From: Oscillospiraceae bacterium
GTDB lineage: Bacteria; Bacillota; Clostridia; Oscillospirales; UBA929
Length of the DNA: 64,000 nt
Reading direction: 5' to 3'
Assembly (NCBI GenBank): GCA_009782475.1
Contig: WRIZ01000002.1
Span: 64,001-128,000, forward strand
Part shown: positions 38,924 to 47,543 of the stretch, piece after piece
Numbering within the stretch: the stretch's first letter is position 1
Layout: the number at the start of each line of letters is the position of its first letter
Translations under genes and position numbers: made by a program
The notes under the pieces: model-generated
Told to the model about the DNA's origin: nothing
Databases searched by the model: none
The model's input: only the letters and a program-made list of their open reading frames with translations

Positions 38924-39805
38924 ATGATGCCAATGGAAAAAATCATGTTTTTCAGCGATTCACCGTCCGACTTGCTGCCGGAGGATACGGTTGGCGAACC
39001 GTATAAGATCGTATCGTCCAGCGTTATATATGACGACGGGCGTGTGATCAAAGAAACTGATGTTGACCGGGACGAATTTTACGCATATCTGCAAACCTGT
39101 AAAAACATACCGGGGTCGGCCATGGGGACGCCTGACCAATGGATCGAGGCTTTGAAAGAAGCGATCGAAAACGGTTATACCCATGCGATCATTTACACAA
39201 TCAGCTCCACGGCCAGTTCGGTGCATCAGTCTATCACATTGGCAAGAGAAGCGGTTGAAGCGGAGCATCCCGGCGCGCTGACCGTTGAATGGATCGATTC
39301 GCGGCAGTATTCAATGATTTACGGCCGTTTGATCCTGGAATCGTTAAAGCAGATCAGGCAAGGATGGAGTTTTCAAAAAGTCGCCGATGATTTACGCGAA
39401 CGGACACAGCGCAATCAAGGTATTTTGGGGACATACTCCCTTCGCTGTATGCAAAAAAGCGGCCGCATCAGCGGGATGGCGGCGTTTGCCGGAGGGGTTT
39501 TGGGAATCCGCCCCATCCTGCTGGCGCGCGACGGGGTGATCGCGCCGGTTGAAAAGGTGAGGGGAGAGAAGAACTTGGTACCGGCACTCATAAAGCACAT
39601 CAAAGAGCGCATTGTAAACCCGGAAGAACAGGATGTATATATCACTCACGGCATCGTGCCGGAAGAGGAATTGACGATCATGGAGATCATGCTGCTTGAA
39701 GAAGTAAAAGTACGTTCGGTCAGGCGGCACAATATCGGCGTTACGGTTGTCCTCAACTGCGGGCCGGAAACCATCATCGTCGGGTTTTACGGGGAACCGC
39801 TTTGA
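38924..39805 (+). CDS. DegV family fatty-acid-binding protein
   Basis: FFSDSPSDLLPED, YTISSTASSVHQSITLA, WIDSRQYSM. Confidence 0.9.
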   Translation: MMPMEKIMFFSDSPSDLLPEDTVGEPYKIVSSSVIYDDGRVIKETDVDRDEFYAYLQTCKNIPGSAMGTPDQWIEALKEAIENGYTHAIIYTISSTASSVHQSITLAREAVEAEHPGALTVEWIDSRQYSMIYGRLILESLKQIRQGWSFQKVADDLRERTQRNQGILGTYSLRCMQKSGRISGMAAFAGGVLGIRPILLARDGVIAPVEKVRGEKNLVPALIKHIKERIVNPEEQDVYITHGIVPEEELTIMEIMLLEEVKVRSVRRHNIGVTVVLNCGPETIIVGFYGEPL

Positions 39806-39822
39806 ATCATTGAATCAAAATG

Positions 39823-39849
39823 AAGCCCGCGGCTCTTCGCCGCGGGCTT
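39823..39849. terminator. Rho-independent-like terminator between convergent genes
   Basis: 11-bp stem aagcccgcggc-tcttc-gccgcgggctt with AAAA before and TTT after. Confidence 0.75.
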
Positions 39850-39856
39850 TCAAAAA

Positions 39857-40630
39857 TCACATGATACCGCTTAGTATCGCCGCGCTGTTATGCTCGAGAT
39901 ATTCAATGTCTTCTAAATAACCTTGAAGATGCCCCTCGTCTATATGCTGCTGAAAAACACCATTTCCTTTTTGGGCTTCAGCTCGCATATAGTCTGTCAG
40001 GCATTCCAGGCGTTTGACGATTAGCTTTACGAAGTCGCTCCTGTCGGCAGATGTTACGCCATATGTGTCAAGGAAGAGCTTGGTTTTTCGTATTTGCTCT
40101 TCCGTGCTTCCACTAAAACCCGAATCTGCGGATATTGTAAATGGTACCCACCGATAAACGGCGTAAACAATATCCCACATCCTAGACCCCGGATGCAAGG
40201 TATCGAAATCAATGATCCCACGGGCTTCATCGTTTACAATCGTCACGTTATAAGGCGCGAAATCCCCATGGCACATGACTTCGACCGGCTCAACAACAGG
40301 CAGCATCCATTGCTCCCGATGCGTTAATCTTACAATATATTGCTCGCTATATGTATGAAATTTCCGCAAAAGATTGGCGGAAGAAATGAGCATGGAATCG
40401 CACAGGAGATTTTGCGGAAACGGGACATTATAAACATCACCCGGCATAAAGGAAACGATCTCTTCCCCATTTGCTATGCCGCGCGGTTCAGGTACAAAAT
40501 CGGCTCCCAGGTCAATGATAGTACGAAGAAAGCAATGTACATCGCTTGTCCAAATATGTGCGGGACGGAAGACGTTGTTTTCTGATTTTTTGATTTGTCC
40601 GATTCTTCCGCCTTCCAACGCTTCGATCAC
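39857..40630 (-). CDS. Aminoglycoside phosphotransferase-like (APH) protein
   Basis: VMCHGDFAPYNVTI and GIIDFDTLHPGSRMWDIVYAVYRWV catalytic/metal loops. Confidence 0.87.
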   Translation of the reverse strand: MIEALEGGRIGQIKKSENNVFRPAHIWTSDVHCFLRTIIDLGADFVPEPRGIANGEEIVSFMPGDVYNVPFPQNLLCDSMLISSANLLRKFHTYSEQYIVRLTHREQWMLPVVEPVEVMCHGDFAPYNVTIVNDEARGIIDFDTLHPGSRMWDIVYAVYRWVPFTISADSGFSGSTEEQIRKTKLFLDTYGVTSADRSDFVKLIVKRLECLTDYMRAEAQKGNGVFQQHIDEGHLQGYLEDIEYLEHNSAAILSGIM

Positions 40631-40668
40631 AGAAACCTCCCCGATAATGGATTTCCAATGTCCTCATT

Positions 40669-40744
40669 TGGAGCTCCCGGTCGGACTCGAACCGACGACC
40701 TGCGCATTACGAATGCGCTGCTCTACCAACTGAGCTACGGAAGC
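40669..40744 (-). tRNA. tRNA-Thr (CGT)
   Basis: GCTTCCGTAGCTCAGTTGGTAGAGCAGCGCATTCGTAATGCGCAGGTCGTCGGTTCGAGTCCGACCGGGAGCTCCA; cloverleaf closes, anticodon loop TTCGTAA, encoded CCA. Confidence 0.96.
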
Positions 40745-40864
40745 ACAAGGGCTGCATCAGCCCGCAGGGTGGAGAACACTCCGCAGGTCTAGCGAGCCTG
40801 AGAGCGTAATCGGAGGAGTTTCTACGCCCGCCCGCGAGCCGCGCAGGCAGCCTGACGCTTTTGC

Positions 40865-40894
40865 AGTATAGCACGCCGGCGGCACGATTGTCAA
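40865..40894 (-). promoter_or_regulatory. Strong sigma-A promoter for tRNA-Thr
   Basis: TTGACA (40894-40889), 18 bp, TATACT (40870-40865); -35 overlaps the TGA stop of the AAC(3) gene. Confidence 0.75.
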
Positions 40895-41634
40895 TACCGC
40901 AGTAAATACGTTGGATCCTCTTTGAGCAGCTTGGCCGTCATTTCCCGCAGCGGTTTGGCACGCATTAAGCGGGTGGTTGCGTCGCCGAATCGTCCGAGCG
41001 TCATAATGCCCTGCGCCAAAGCATCCGGCTCGAGTTTGGAAAAGGGCTCCGATCCAAGACGGGAATCATGGCGGTATTGAGGGGTGTAGAGCCTGTTGCC
41101 TTGATGATCGATCACATAGAGGTCTGTTACTGTATCTTTGATTGAACCGACGGCACCGTCCCATTCCTCAATGCCGTGAATATAAGTGTTCCGGGTAAAG
41201 TTCACACCGATCAGCAATATCTGCGCGTCGCGCTCCCATAGCCTATAATACGTGCCGCCTTTGCCGCAAGGGGTTTGAATGTGTTCCTCGCCGGAGAGGA
41301 AGGTTTCGGCGTCCGCGCCGATCGCCGCAAGCGAATGGGTGGGATGCAGAGAACGGTGTACACCCGGCCGGCAGCGGAAGAGTTCTGTTAACAGGCCGAC
41401 ACACGTTTGAGTGTATAAGACGTCCATAACCGGGTTAGCTGCATTGATCATCCATGTATGGCTGGGCAGCACCAGTAACCCCGGCTGCATATATTCAATC
41501 AATGCGTCCAGCACGGCGTCCCCGCGCCCTTCAACCTCCCCGATGGCTTTATAAGACAAATGAACCATCAGCGTGCCGTTGGGGTCTATGTTAAGGGCGG
41601 ATAGATTGCTGATAAGGTCTTGTTTTGTGACCAT
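40891..41634 (-). CDS. Aminoglycoside N(3)-acetyltransferase family protein
   Basis: GTLMVHLSYKAIGEVEGRGDAVLDALIEYM..., HPTHSLAAIGADAE, LLIGVNFTRNTYIHGIEEW. Confidence 0.92.
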   Translation of the reverse strand: MVTKQDLISNLSALNIDPNGTLMVHLSYKAIGEVEGRGDAVLDALIEYMQPGLLVLPSHTWMINAANPVMDVLYTQTCVGLLTELFRCRPGVHRSLHPTHSLAAIGADAETFLSGEEHIQTPCGKGGTYYRLWERDAQILLIGVNFTRNTYIHGIEEWDGAVGSIKDTVTDLYVIDHQGNRLYTPQYRHDSRLGSEPFSKLEPDALAQGIMTLGRFGDATTRLMRAKPLREMTAKLLKEDPTYLLRY

Positions 41635-41650
41635 ATGTATGGCTCCTTCG

Positions 41651-42598
41651 TCATTCCCACTCGATTGTCCCCGGAGGTTTCGCCGTTATGTCATACACCA
41701 CCCGGTTGACCCCGGCGCATTCCGTTGTGATCCTTGCCGAAGCCCGCTCCAATACGTCGTACGGCACACGAACCCAATCCGCGGTGGTAACATCGCTGGT
41801 TTTGACAGCCCGCAAGGCGATGGTATGCCCGAAAACCCGCGCACCGTTTTGGATACCGACGCTTTGCAATCCGGTGTGGATGGCGAAATACTCTTCGGAC
41901 GCGACGGCTGCCTTTTCCATTTCCTCGCGGAAAATCGCGTCGGCCTCGCGCAAAACGTCCAGCCGTTCGGCGGTCACTTCTCCGAGCACCCTTACGCCCA
42001 AACCGGGGCCGGGGAATATTTGGCGGTATACCATCTCTTTGGGCAGCCCCAAGGCGTTGCCCAGTTCGCGCACTTCGTTTTTATATAGGGTGCGCAGCGG
42101 CTCGATCAAACCCTCAAAAGCCAGTGTATCGGGCAGTCCGCCGACATTGTGGTGGGCTTTGACGGCCTTGTGCCCATCCTTGCCGCTTTCGGTGACGTCG
42201 GTGTAGATGGTTCCTTGCATCAAGTAACCGATGCCGTCGAGCTTCTTCGCTTCCTCTTCAAAAACGCGGATAAACTCTTCGCCGATGATTTTACGCTTGT
42301 GTTCAGGATCGCCGATCCCCGCGAGACGGTTCAAAAAGCGTTCCTGCGCGTTAACGCGGATCAGCCGTATATCATATTTTCCGTGAAACAGGGTTTCCAC
42401 TTCGTCTCCCTCGTTTTTACGCATCAAGCCGTGATCAACAAAGATGCAAGTCAAACGGCTGCCTACGGCACGGTGGGTCAGAACAGCCGCGACCGATGAG
42501 TCAACGCCGCCGGACAACGCCGCCAAAACGGGCTTTCCTTCTGTTTGCTTTTGTATGCCTGTGACGGCGTCCTCAATAAATTGATTCCAATCACGCAT
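41651..42598 (-). CDS. guaA: GMP synthase ATP-PPase subunit, no glutaminase domain
   Basis: [23 protein letters not shown]-loop, [47 protein letters not shown]; 315 aa starting at the ATP-PPase domain. Confidence 0.94.
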   Translation of the reverse strand: MRDWNQFIEDAVTGIQKQTEGKPVLAALSGGVDSSVAAVLTHRAVGSRLTCIFVDHGLMRKNEGDEVETLFHGKYDIRLIRVNAQERFLNRLAGIGDPEHKRKIIGEEFIRVFEEEAKKLDGIGYLMQGTIYTDVTESGKDGHKAVKAHHNVGGLPDTLAFEGLIEPLRTLYKNEVRELGNALGLPKEMVYRQIFPGPGLGVRVLGEVTAERLDVLREADAIFREEMEKAAVASEEYFAIHTGLQSVGIQNGARVFGHTIALRAVKTSDVTTADWVRVPYDVLERASARITTECAGVNRVVYDITAKPPGTIEWE

Positions 42599-42604
42599 AT
42601 ATGT

Positions 42605-43261
42605 TCATCCTTTCAGCAGCTTTAGCAAATTTTCAACATCTTCAACGATTATCGTTGCCCCGGCGTCGGTCAATTCCTCGCGGCTTCCGTAGCCGTATAG
42701 CAAACCGATGCTGTCTAATCCGTTTTCCTTTGCGCCAAATATGTCATGCTTCCGGTCGCCGATCATCACGGCGGCACTTGGGTCGGTAACCCCAAGAGCG
42801 TCCAGCGCGATGCGGATGATTTCCTTTTTTCCGTTTTTGGATAGGTTGCCTTCCATATCGTCACCGGAAATAAAAGTGAAATACCGGGAAAGGTCAAAAT
42901 GATCTAAAATTCTTTGTGCGTAGGGGAGGGCTTTATTCGTGGCTACTGCCAACGTCTTACCATTCAGTTCCCGCAATAGTTCGTGAATGCTTGGATAGAC
43001 CTCATTTTGCAGCAGCCCGGTTTCGGAAAAATACACACGGAACTCCGCCACCGCTTTCTCTACATCGGCCGGGGAAAAACCGTAATGATCCCGAAAGGTA
43101 TCCCGCAGGGGAGGGCCGATGAATCCCGCCAGTTTGTTTAGTTCTTCCTCTATTCCAAATGCGGAGAGCGCGTATTGATAAGACTTGGTGATGCCTTCCT
43201 TCGGGTCGGTCAACGTGCCGTCGAGGTCAAAAAGGAGTATCTGTTTTTCCTTCATATCCAT
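42605..43261 (-). CDS. HAD-IA hydrolase (phosphoglycolate phosphatase/PpaX-like)
   Basis: LLFDLDGTLTDPKEGITKSYQYAL, AVATNKALPYAQRIL, VMIGDRKHDIFGAKENG. Confidence 0.92.
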   Translation of the reverse strand: MDMKEKQILLFDLDGTLTDPKEGITKSYQYALSAFGIEEELNKLAGFIGPPLRDTFRDHYGFSPADVEKAVAEFRVYFSETGLLQNEVYPSIHELLRELNGKTLAVATNKALPYAQRILDHFDLSRYFTFISGDDMEGNLSKNGKKEIIRIALDALGVTDPSAAVMIGDRKHDIFGAKENGLDSIGLLYGYGSREELTDAGATIIVEDVENLLKLLKG

Positions 43262-43265
43262 ACAC

Positions 43266-46200
43266 TCACGCGTTCGCTATATCCACAACGTCCAAACGTC
43301 CCGGGCTGCGGTGCTCCAAACTGAGCAGCAGTGCTTCGGCGGTATCCAGCGAGGTGAGGCAGGGGATACCGCTCTCTACGGCGATCCGGCGGATGAGGTA
43401 TCCGTCCCGCCGGGAGCTCACGCCGCCAGTGCTGGTATTGATGACAAGGTCAACGCCTTTACTGCGAATGAACTCCAATATATTGAGATCACCTTCGGCC
43501 TCCACCTTGTAAATCAAACTAGCGCGGAGTCCATGTTCTTGCAACGCCGCGTAAGTTCCTTCCGTCGCGTATATCTCATACCCCAGCGTTTGGAACCGGC
43601 GTGCCAAAGCGCACATCTCGACTTTGTCGGCGTCGCTGACCGTCATGATGACGCGGCGCGTCACCGACCGCAGATACCCGCCGCCGATGAAAGCCTTCAG
43701 CAGTGCGTCGGGCAGGTTATCGGATATACCCAAAACCTCCCCGGTTGACTTCATTTCAGGCCCTAGGCTGACTTCTGCGCCGTATAATTTTTCAAAGGAG
43801 AAAACCGGCATTTTAACGGCTGTGTATTGCTTTTCGGGGTAAAACCCGTACGCGTATCCCAAATCAGGCAGTTTGAACCCCAGCGCGGCCTGTGTGGCGA
43901 GGTCTACGACCGGCAATCCGGTGATTTTGGAGATATACGGCACGGTGCGTGAAGAGCGCGGATTGGCTTCGATAACGTAAACCTTTCCGTCGTGCAGGAT
44001 AAATTGGATGTTGATCAGCCCGCGCACCCCCAAAGCCAAAGCAATGTCGCGGGTGTAGCGGTAAAGCGTCTCACGGCGCGCTTCGGGAACCCGTCCGGGC
44101 GGGTAAACCGAGATGGAATCGCCCGAATGCACCCCGGCTCGTTCCAAATGCTCCATAATACCGGGAATGAGGACGTCCTCGCCGTCGCAGATGGCGTCCA
44201 CCTCAACTTCCAGCCCCATGATGTATTGGTCAATCAGAATGGGGCGTCCGTCATAGAGCTCCATGTTGTCCAGCCAGTCGTTCAGCTCCTCGTCGGAGAA
44301 GGCGATGGTCATGCCTTGTCCGCCCAGCACATACGATGGGCGGGCGAGAACCGGGTAGCCGAGTTCGTGAGCGGTTTGGACGGCGTCTTCACGGGTGTAA
44401 ACAGCCGCGCCGCGCGGACGGTCGATCTTGCAGTCCTCCAGGATGCGGTCAAATATTTTCCGGTCTTCGGCTCCGTCCACCCCGGAGAACGGGGTGCCGA
44501 TGATTTGGATGCCCAAGTCATGCAGGGGTTTTGCCAGCTTGATGGCCGTCTGTCCGCCGAATTGCACCATCACGCCGATAGGCTTCTCAATGTCGAGGAT
44601 GCTAACCACATCTTCCGGCGTGAGCGGTTCAAAATACAAGCGGTCGGCCACATCGAAATCGGTGCTGACCGTTTCGGGGTTGTTGTTGATGATGATGGCT
44701 TCATATCCGGCATTCTGCAACGCCCAGACGCAATGGACTGAGCAATAGTCAAACTCGATCCCCTGACCGATGCGGATGGGGCCCGAACCGAGCACGACGA
44801 CCCGGCGAGCCGCCGATGGCTGTGACGGCTGCGGCCGTGAGACGGGAGCTTCATTGGATACACCATAGGCCGAATAGTAATACGGCGTCTGAGCGGTAAA
44901 TTCCCCGGCGCAAGTGTCAACCACACGGTAACCGGGTACGATGCCGCTGCTGAGGCGTTCGTCCCGTATATCCCGCTCCGTTTTCCCGGTTTGGCGGGCG
45001 ATCAGGCTATCGGGGAAGCCGAGCTTTTTGGCGTGGAGAAGCAGTTGCGGTGTGAGAGGGGAGCGGGTCAAGACCCATTCCATCCGTACGATGGAATAGA
45101 TTTTTGAGAGGAACCAGCGGTCTATTTTGGTGATTGTATATAAATGATCAAGAAGCGGCATCACCTCTTCGGCGATATGACGGCGCAGATACTCGGCCAG
45201 CACAAACAGCCGCCGGTCGTCGATCAGCGTCAGCCGTTCTTCCAAAGCGTCGTCGCTCAATTCAGCCAATTCCGGCATTTGCAGGCTGTCAAATCCCTGT
45301 TCAAGGCTGCGCACCGCTTTCAGCAGGGCGGCTTCAAACGAGGGGGAGATGCTCATAACTTCCCCGGTCGCTTTCATCTGCGTTCCGAGTGTGCGTTTGG
45401 CCGTGACAAACTTATCAAACGGCCATTTGGGGATTTTGACACAGCAATAGTCCACCGAAGGCTCGAAACTGGCGTAGGTGGATTGGGTCACGGCATTGCG
45501 TATCTCATCCAGCCGGTAGCCCAGCGCAATCTTGGTGGCCACTTTGGCGATCGGGAAACCGACGGCTTTGGAAGCCAACGCCGAGGAGCGCGACAGGCGG
45601 GGGTTGACCTCGATCACGGCATATTCAAAACTCGCCGGATGCAGGGCAAACTGCACGTTGCAGCCGCCTTCGATCCCCAATTCATCGATAATGTCGAGGG
45701 AAGCCTTGCGCAGCATATTGTATTCCGGCGCGCCCAGCGTCTGCGTGGGTGCCACGACGATCGAGTCGCCTGTGTGGACGCCGACCGGGTCGATGTTCTC
45801 CATGCCGCAGATGGCGATGCGGTTTCCCGCGCCGTCGCGCATGACCTCAAACTCGACTTCCTTCCAACCGGCGATACACCGCTCAACCAATACCTGCCCG
45901 ACACGGGACGCGCGCAGGCCGCCGGACGCGATGGCGCGAAGCTCCGCTTCATCATACGCAATGCCGCCGCCCGCGCCGCCGAGGGTGTATGCCGGGCGAA
46001 TGACAACGGGATAGCCTGTCCGTTCCGCGAAATCCAGCGCGCCTTGCAAATCTTCCGAAACGATGCTCTCAATGCAGGGCTGGCCGATGGCTTCCATCGT
46101 CTGCTTGAAAATCAGCCTGTCTTCGGCCTTGCGGATGGTTTCAGGGCCGGTGCCGATCAAACGCACGTTATAGGCGTCTAAAAATCCGTCTTCGGCCAGT

Positions 46201-46502
46201 TCCATACATAGGTTGAGGCCGGTTTGCCCGCCTAGGGTGCCGATGACGCTGTCCGGGCGTTCTTTGCGGATGACGTCGCGCACCGTGTCGGTCGTCATCG
46301 GTTCAATGTAGACCCGGTCGGCGATGTCCTTATCGGTCATAATGGTGGCGGGATTGGAGTTGATCAGGATGACCTCCAGCCCCTCTTCCTTCAAAGCGCG
46401 GCAGCACTGCGTCCCCGCGTAGTCAAATTCGGCGGCCTGCCCGATGACAATCGGCCCCGAACCGATAACCAATACCTTCTTGATCGAATTATCTCTTGGC
46501 AT
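43266..46502 (-). CDS. carB: Carbamoyl-phosphate synthase large subunit
   Basis: 1078 aa; KVLVIGSGPIVIGQAAEFDYAGTQ, duplicated ATP-grasp halves, second LGSGPIRIGQGIEFDYCSVH, C-term MGS domain. Confidence 0.97.
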   Translation of the reverse strand: MPRDNSIKKVLVIGSGPIVIGQAAEFDYAGTQCCRALKEEGLEVILINSNPATIMTDKDIADRVYIEPMTTDTVRDVIRKERPDSVIGTLGGQTGLNLCMELAEDGFLDAYNVRLIGTGPETIRKAEDRLIFKQTMEAIGQPCIESIVSEDLQGALDFAERTGYPVVIRPAYTLGGAGGGIAYDEAELRAIASGGLRASRVGQVLVERCIAGWKEVEFEVMRDGAGNRIAICGMENIDPVGVHTGDSIVVAPTQTLGAPEYNMLRKASLDIIDELGIEGGCNVQFALHPASFEYAVIEVNPRLSRSSALASKAVGFPIAKVATKIALGYRLDEIRNAVTQSTYASFEPSVDYCCVKIPKWPFDKFVTAKRTLGTQMKATGEVMSISPSFEAALLKAVRSLEQGFDSLQMPELAELSDDALEERLTLIDDRRLFVLAEYLRRHIAEEVMPLLDHLYTITKIDRWFLSKIYSIVRMEWVLTRSPLTPQLLLHAKKLGFPDSLIARQTGKTERDIRDERLSSGIVPGYRVVDTCAGEFTAQTPYYYSAYGVSNEAPVSRPQPSQPSAARRVVVLGSGPIRIGQGIEFDYCSVHCVWALQNAGYEAIIINNNPETVSTDFDVADRLYFEPLTPEDVVSILDIEKPIGVMVQFGGQTAIKLAKPLHDLGIQIIGTPFSGVDGAEDRKIFDRILEDCKIDRPRGAAVYTREDAVQTAHELGYPVLARPSYVLGGQGMTIAFSDEELNDWLDNMELYDGRPILIDQYIMGLEVEVDAICDGEDVLIPGIMEHLERAGVHSGDSISVYPPGRVPEARRETLYRYTRDIALALGVRGLINIQFILHDGKVYVIEANPRSSRTVPYISKITGLPVVDLATQAALGFKLPDLGYAYGFYPEKQYTAVKMPVFSFEKLYGAEVSLGPEMKSTGEVLGISDNLPDALLKAFIGGGYLRSVTRRVIMTVSDADKVEMCALARRFQTLGYEIYATEGTYAALQEHGLRASLIYKVEAEGDLNILEFIRSKGVDLVINTSTGGVSSRRDGYLIRRIAVESGIPCLTSLDTAEALLLSLEHRSPGRLDVVDIANA
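44811..44850 (+). repeat. Family 1 repeat-like segment inside carB, antisense to the gene
   Basis: ccgatggctgtgacGGCTGCGGCCGtGaGACGGGAGct matches the 3' half of the ygiQ copy. Confidence 0.6.
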
Positions 46503-47523
46503 ATGATTTCTCCAGTATCTTCACAAATTCCTGAACGGTCTCCACATCCGGCTGGAATTGAACGGACAGCATATCCTCCCGCCAGCTCAACCCTTCCACC
46601 GAACTGTCATTGACGTTGACGTGGCTGATGATTCCTGACTCAACGCTGCTTGTGTCCACCGTAAACCCATGGTTTTGGGTTGTGATGGCGACCTTGCCTG
46701 TTTGAATATCGCGCACCGGGATGTTCGCGCCTCTGTGGCCGGGGGAGAGGGACGTGATTTTCGCGCCATTGGCCAAAGCCAGCAGATGATGACCCAACCC
46801 CACGGCGAAGACAGGTTTTCCCGTTTGAATGATCGTTTTAACCGTCGTCAAATCATAATCCTCGGGGTTGCCGGGGCCGCCGGGCAGAAGGTAACCGTCG
46901 TATGTGCCGTCGATCACGTCGCCGTACGGAAAAACTTCCAGCGAGACGCCGCATGAAAGCAGCATTCGCTCCAAATCCCGCCGCAAGCCGGTATCGGCGA
47001 CGGCGACAGTTGCGATGGTGTTCTCTGCTTTGACCGAACGCCGTTGGGCATGATAACGCGAAAGGGGAGGAGCAGAGAGCGGGTACTCTGTTTGCTCATT
47101 GTCACCAACAAAAACGGACACTGTCCGCGGCGACTCGCCGCCTTGCCTGCTGCGTAAAAGCCGTACCAGTGAACGTGTGTCAATCCCGGTAATCACGGGA
47201 ATGTCAAAACGTTCCAGCACGGCCTTTAAGGAGTCTTCGCTTCTAAAATTGCTGTGTATTTCAGAAAGTTCGGAAACGATGAGGGCGGCGGCATGTGGTT
47301 TATCGGATTGAAAATCCTCATAGCAAACGCCGTAGTTGCCGATCAGGGGATTGGTGAGAACAATGGCTTGTCCCATCGACGACGGGTCGGTCAGTATCTC
47401 TGTTACCCCGGTCATCGAAGTGTTAAAAACAATGCCGCTTGTGAATCCTTCGGTCATCCCGCCCATGCAAAACCCTGAAAAAATCTGTCCGCTTTCCAGT
47501 TTGATCGTGGCTTTCAAGCGCAA
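46489..47523 (-). CDS. carA: Carbamoyl-phosphate synthase small subunit with altered glutaminase active site
   Basis: CarA-like N-domain GMTEGFTSGIVFNTSMTGVTEILTDPSSMGQAIVLTNPLIGNYG; GATase loop FAVGLGHHLLALANGAK lacks the Cys; SVQFQPDVE in place of SVQYHPEA. Confidence 0.95.
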   Translation of the reverse strand: MRLKATIKLESGQIFSGFCMGGMTEGFTSGIVFNTSMTGVTEILTDPSSMGQAIVLTNPLIGNYGVCYEDFQSDKPHAAALIVSELSEIHSNFRSEDSLKAVLERFDIPVITGIDTRSLVRLLRSRQGGESPRTVSVFVGDNEQTEYPLSAPPLSRYHAQRRSVKAENTIATVAVADTGLRRDLERMLLSCGVSLEVFPYGDVIDGTYDGYLLPGGPGNPEDYDLTTVKTIIQTGKPVFAVGLGHHLLALANGAKITSLSPGHRGANIPVRDIQTGKVAITTQNHGFTVDTSSVESGIISHVNVNDSSVEGLSWREDMLSVQFQPDVETVQEFVKILEKSYAKR

Positions 47524-47543
47524 CCCTCCCTATCTTTCGTCTC

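Noticed and set aside
45144-46181. 345 aa + strand ORF opposite carB
   Set aside because: Antisense shadow ORF; carB frame is unambiguous
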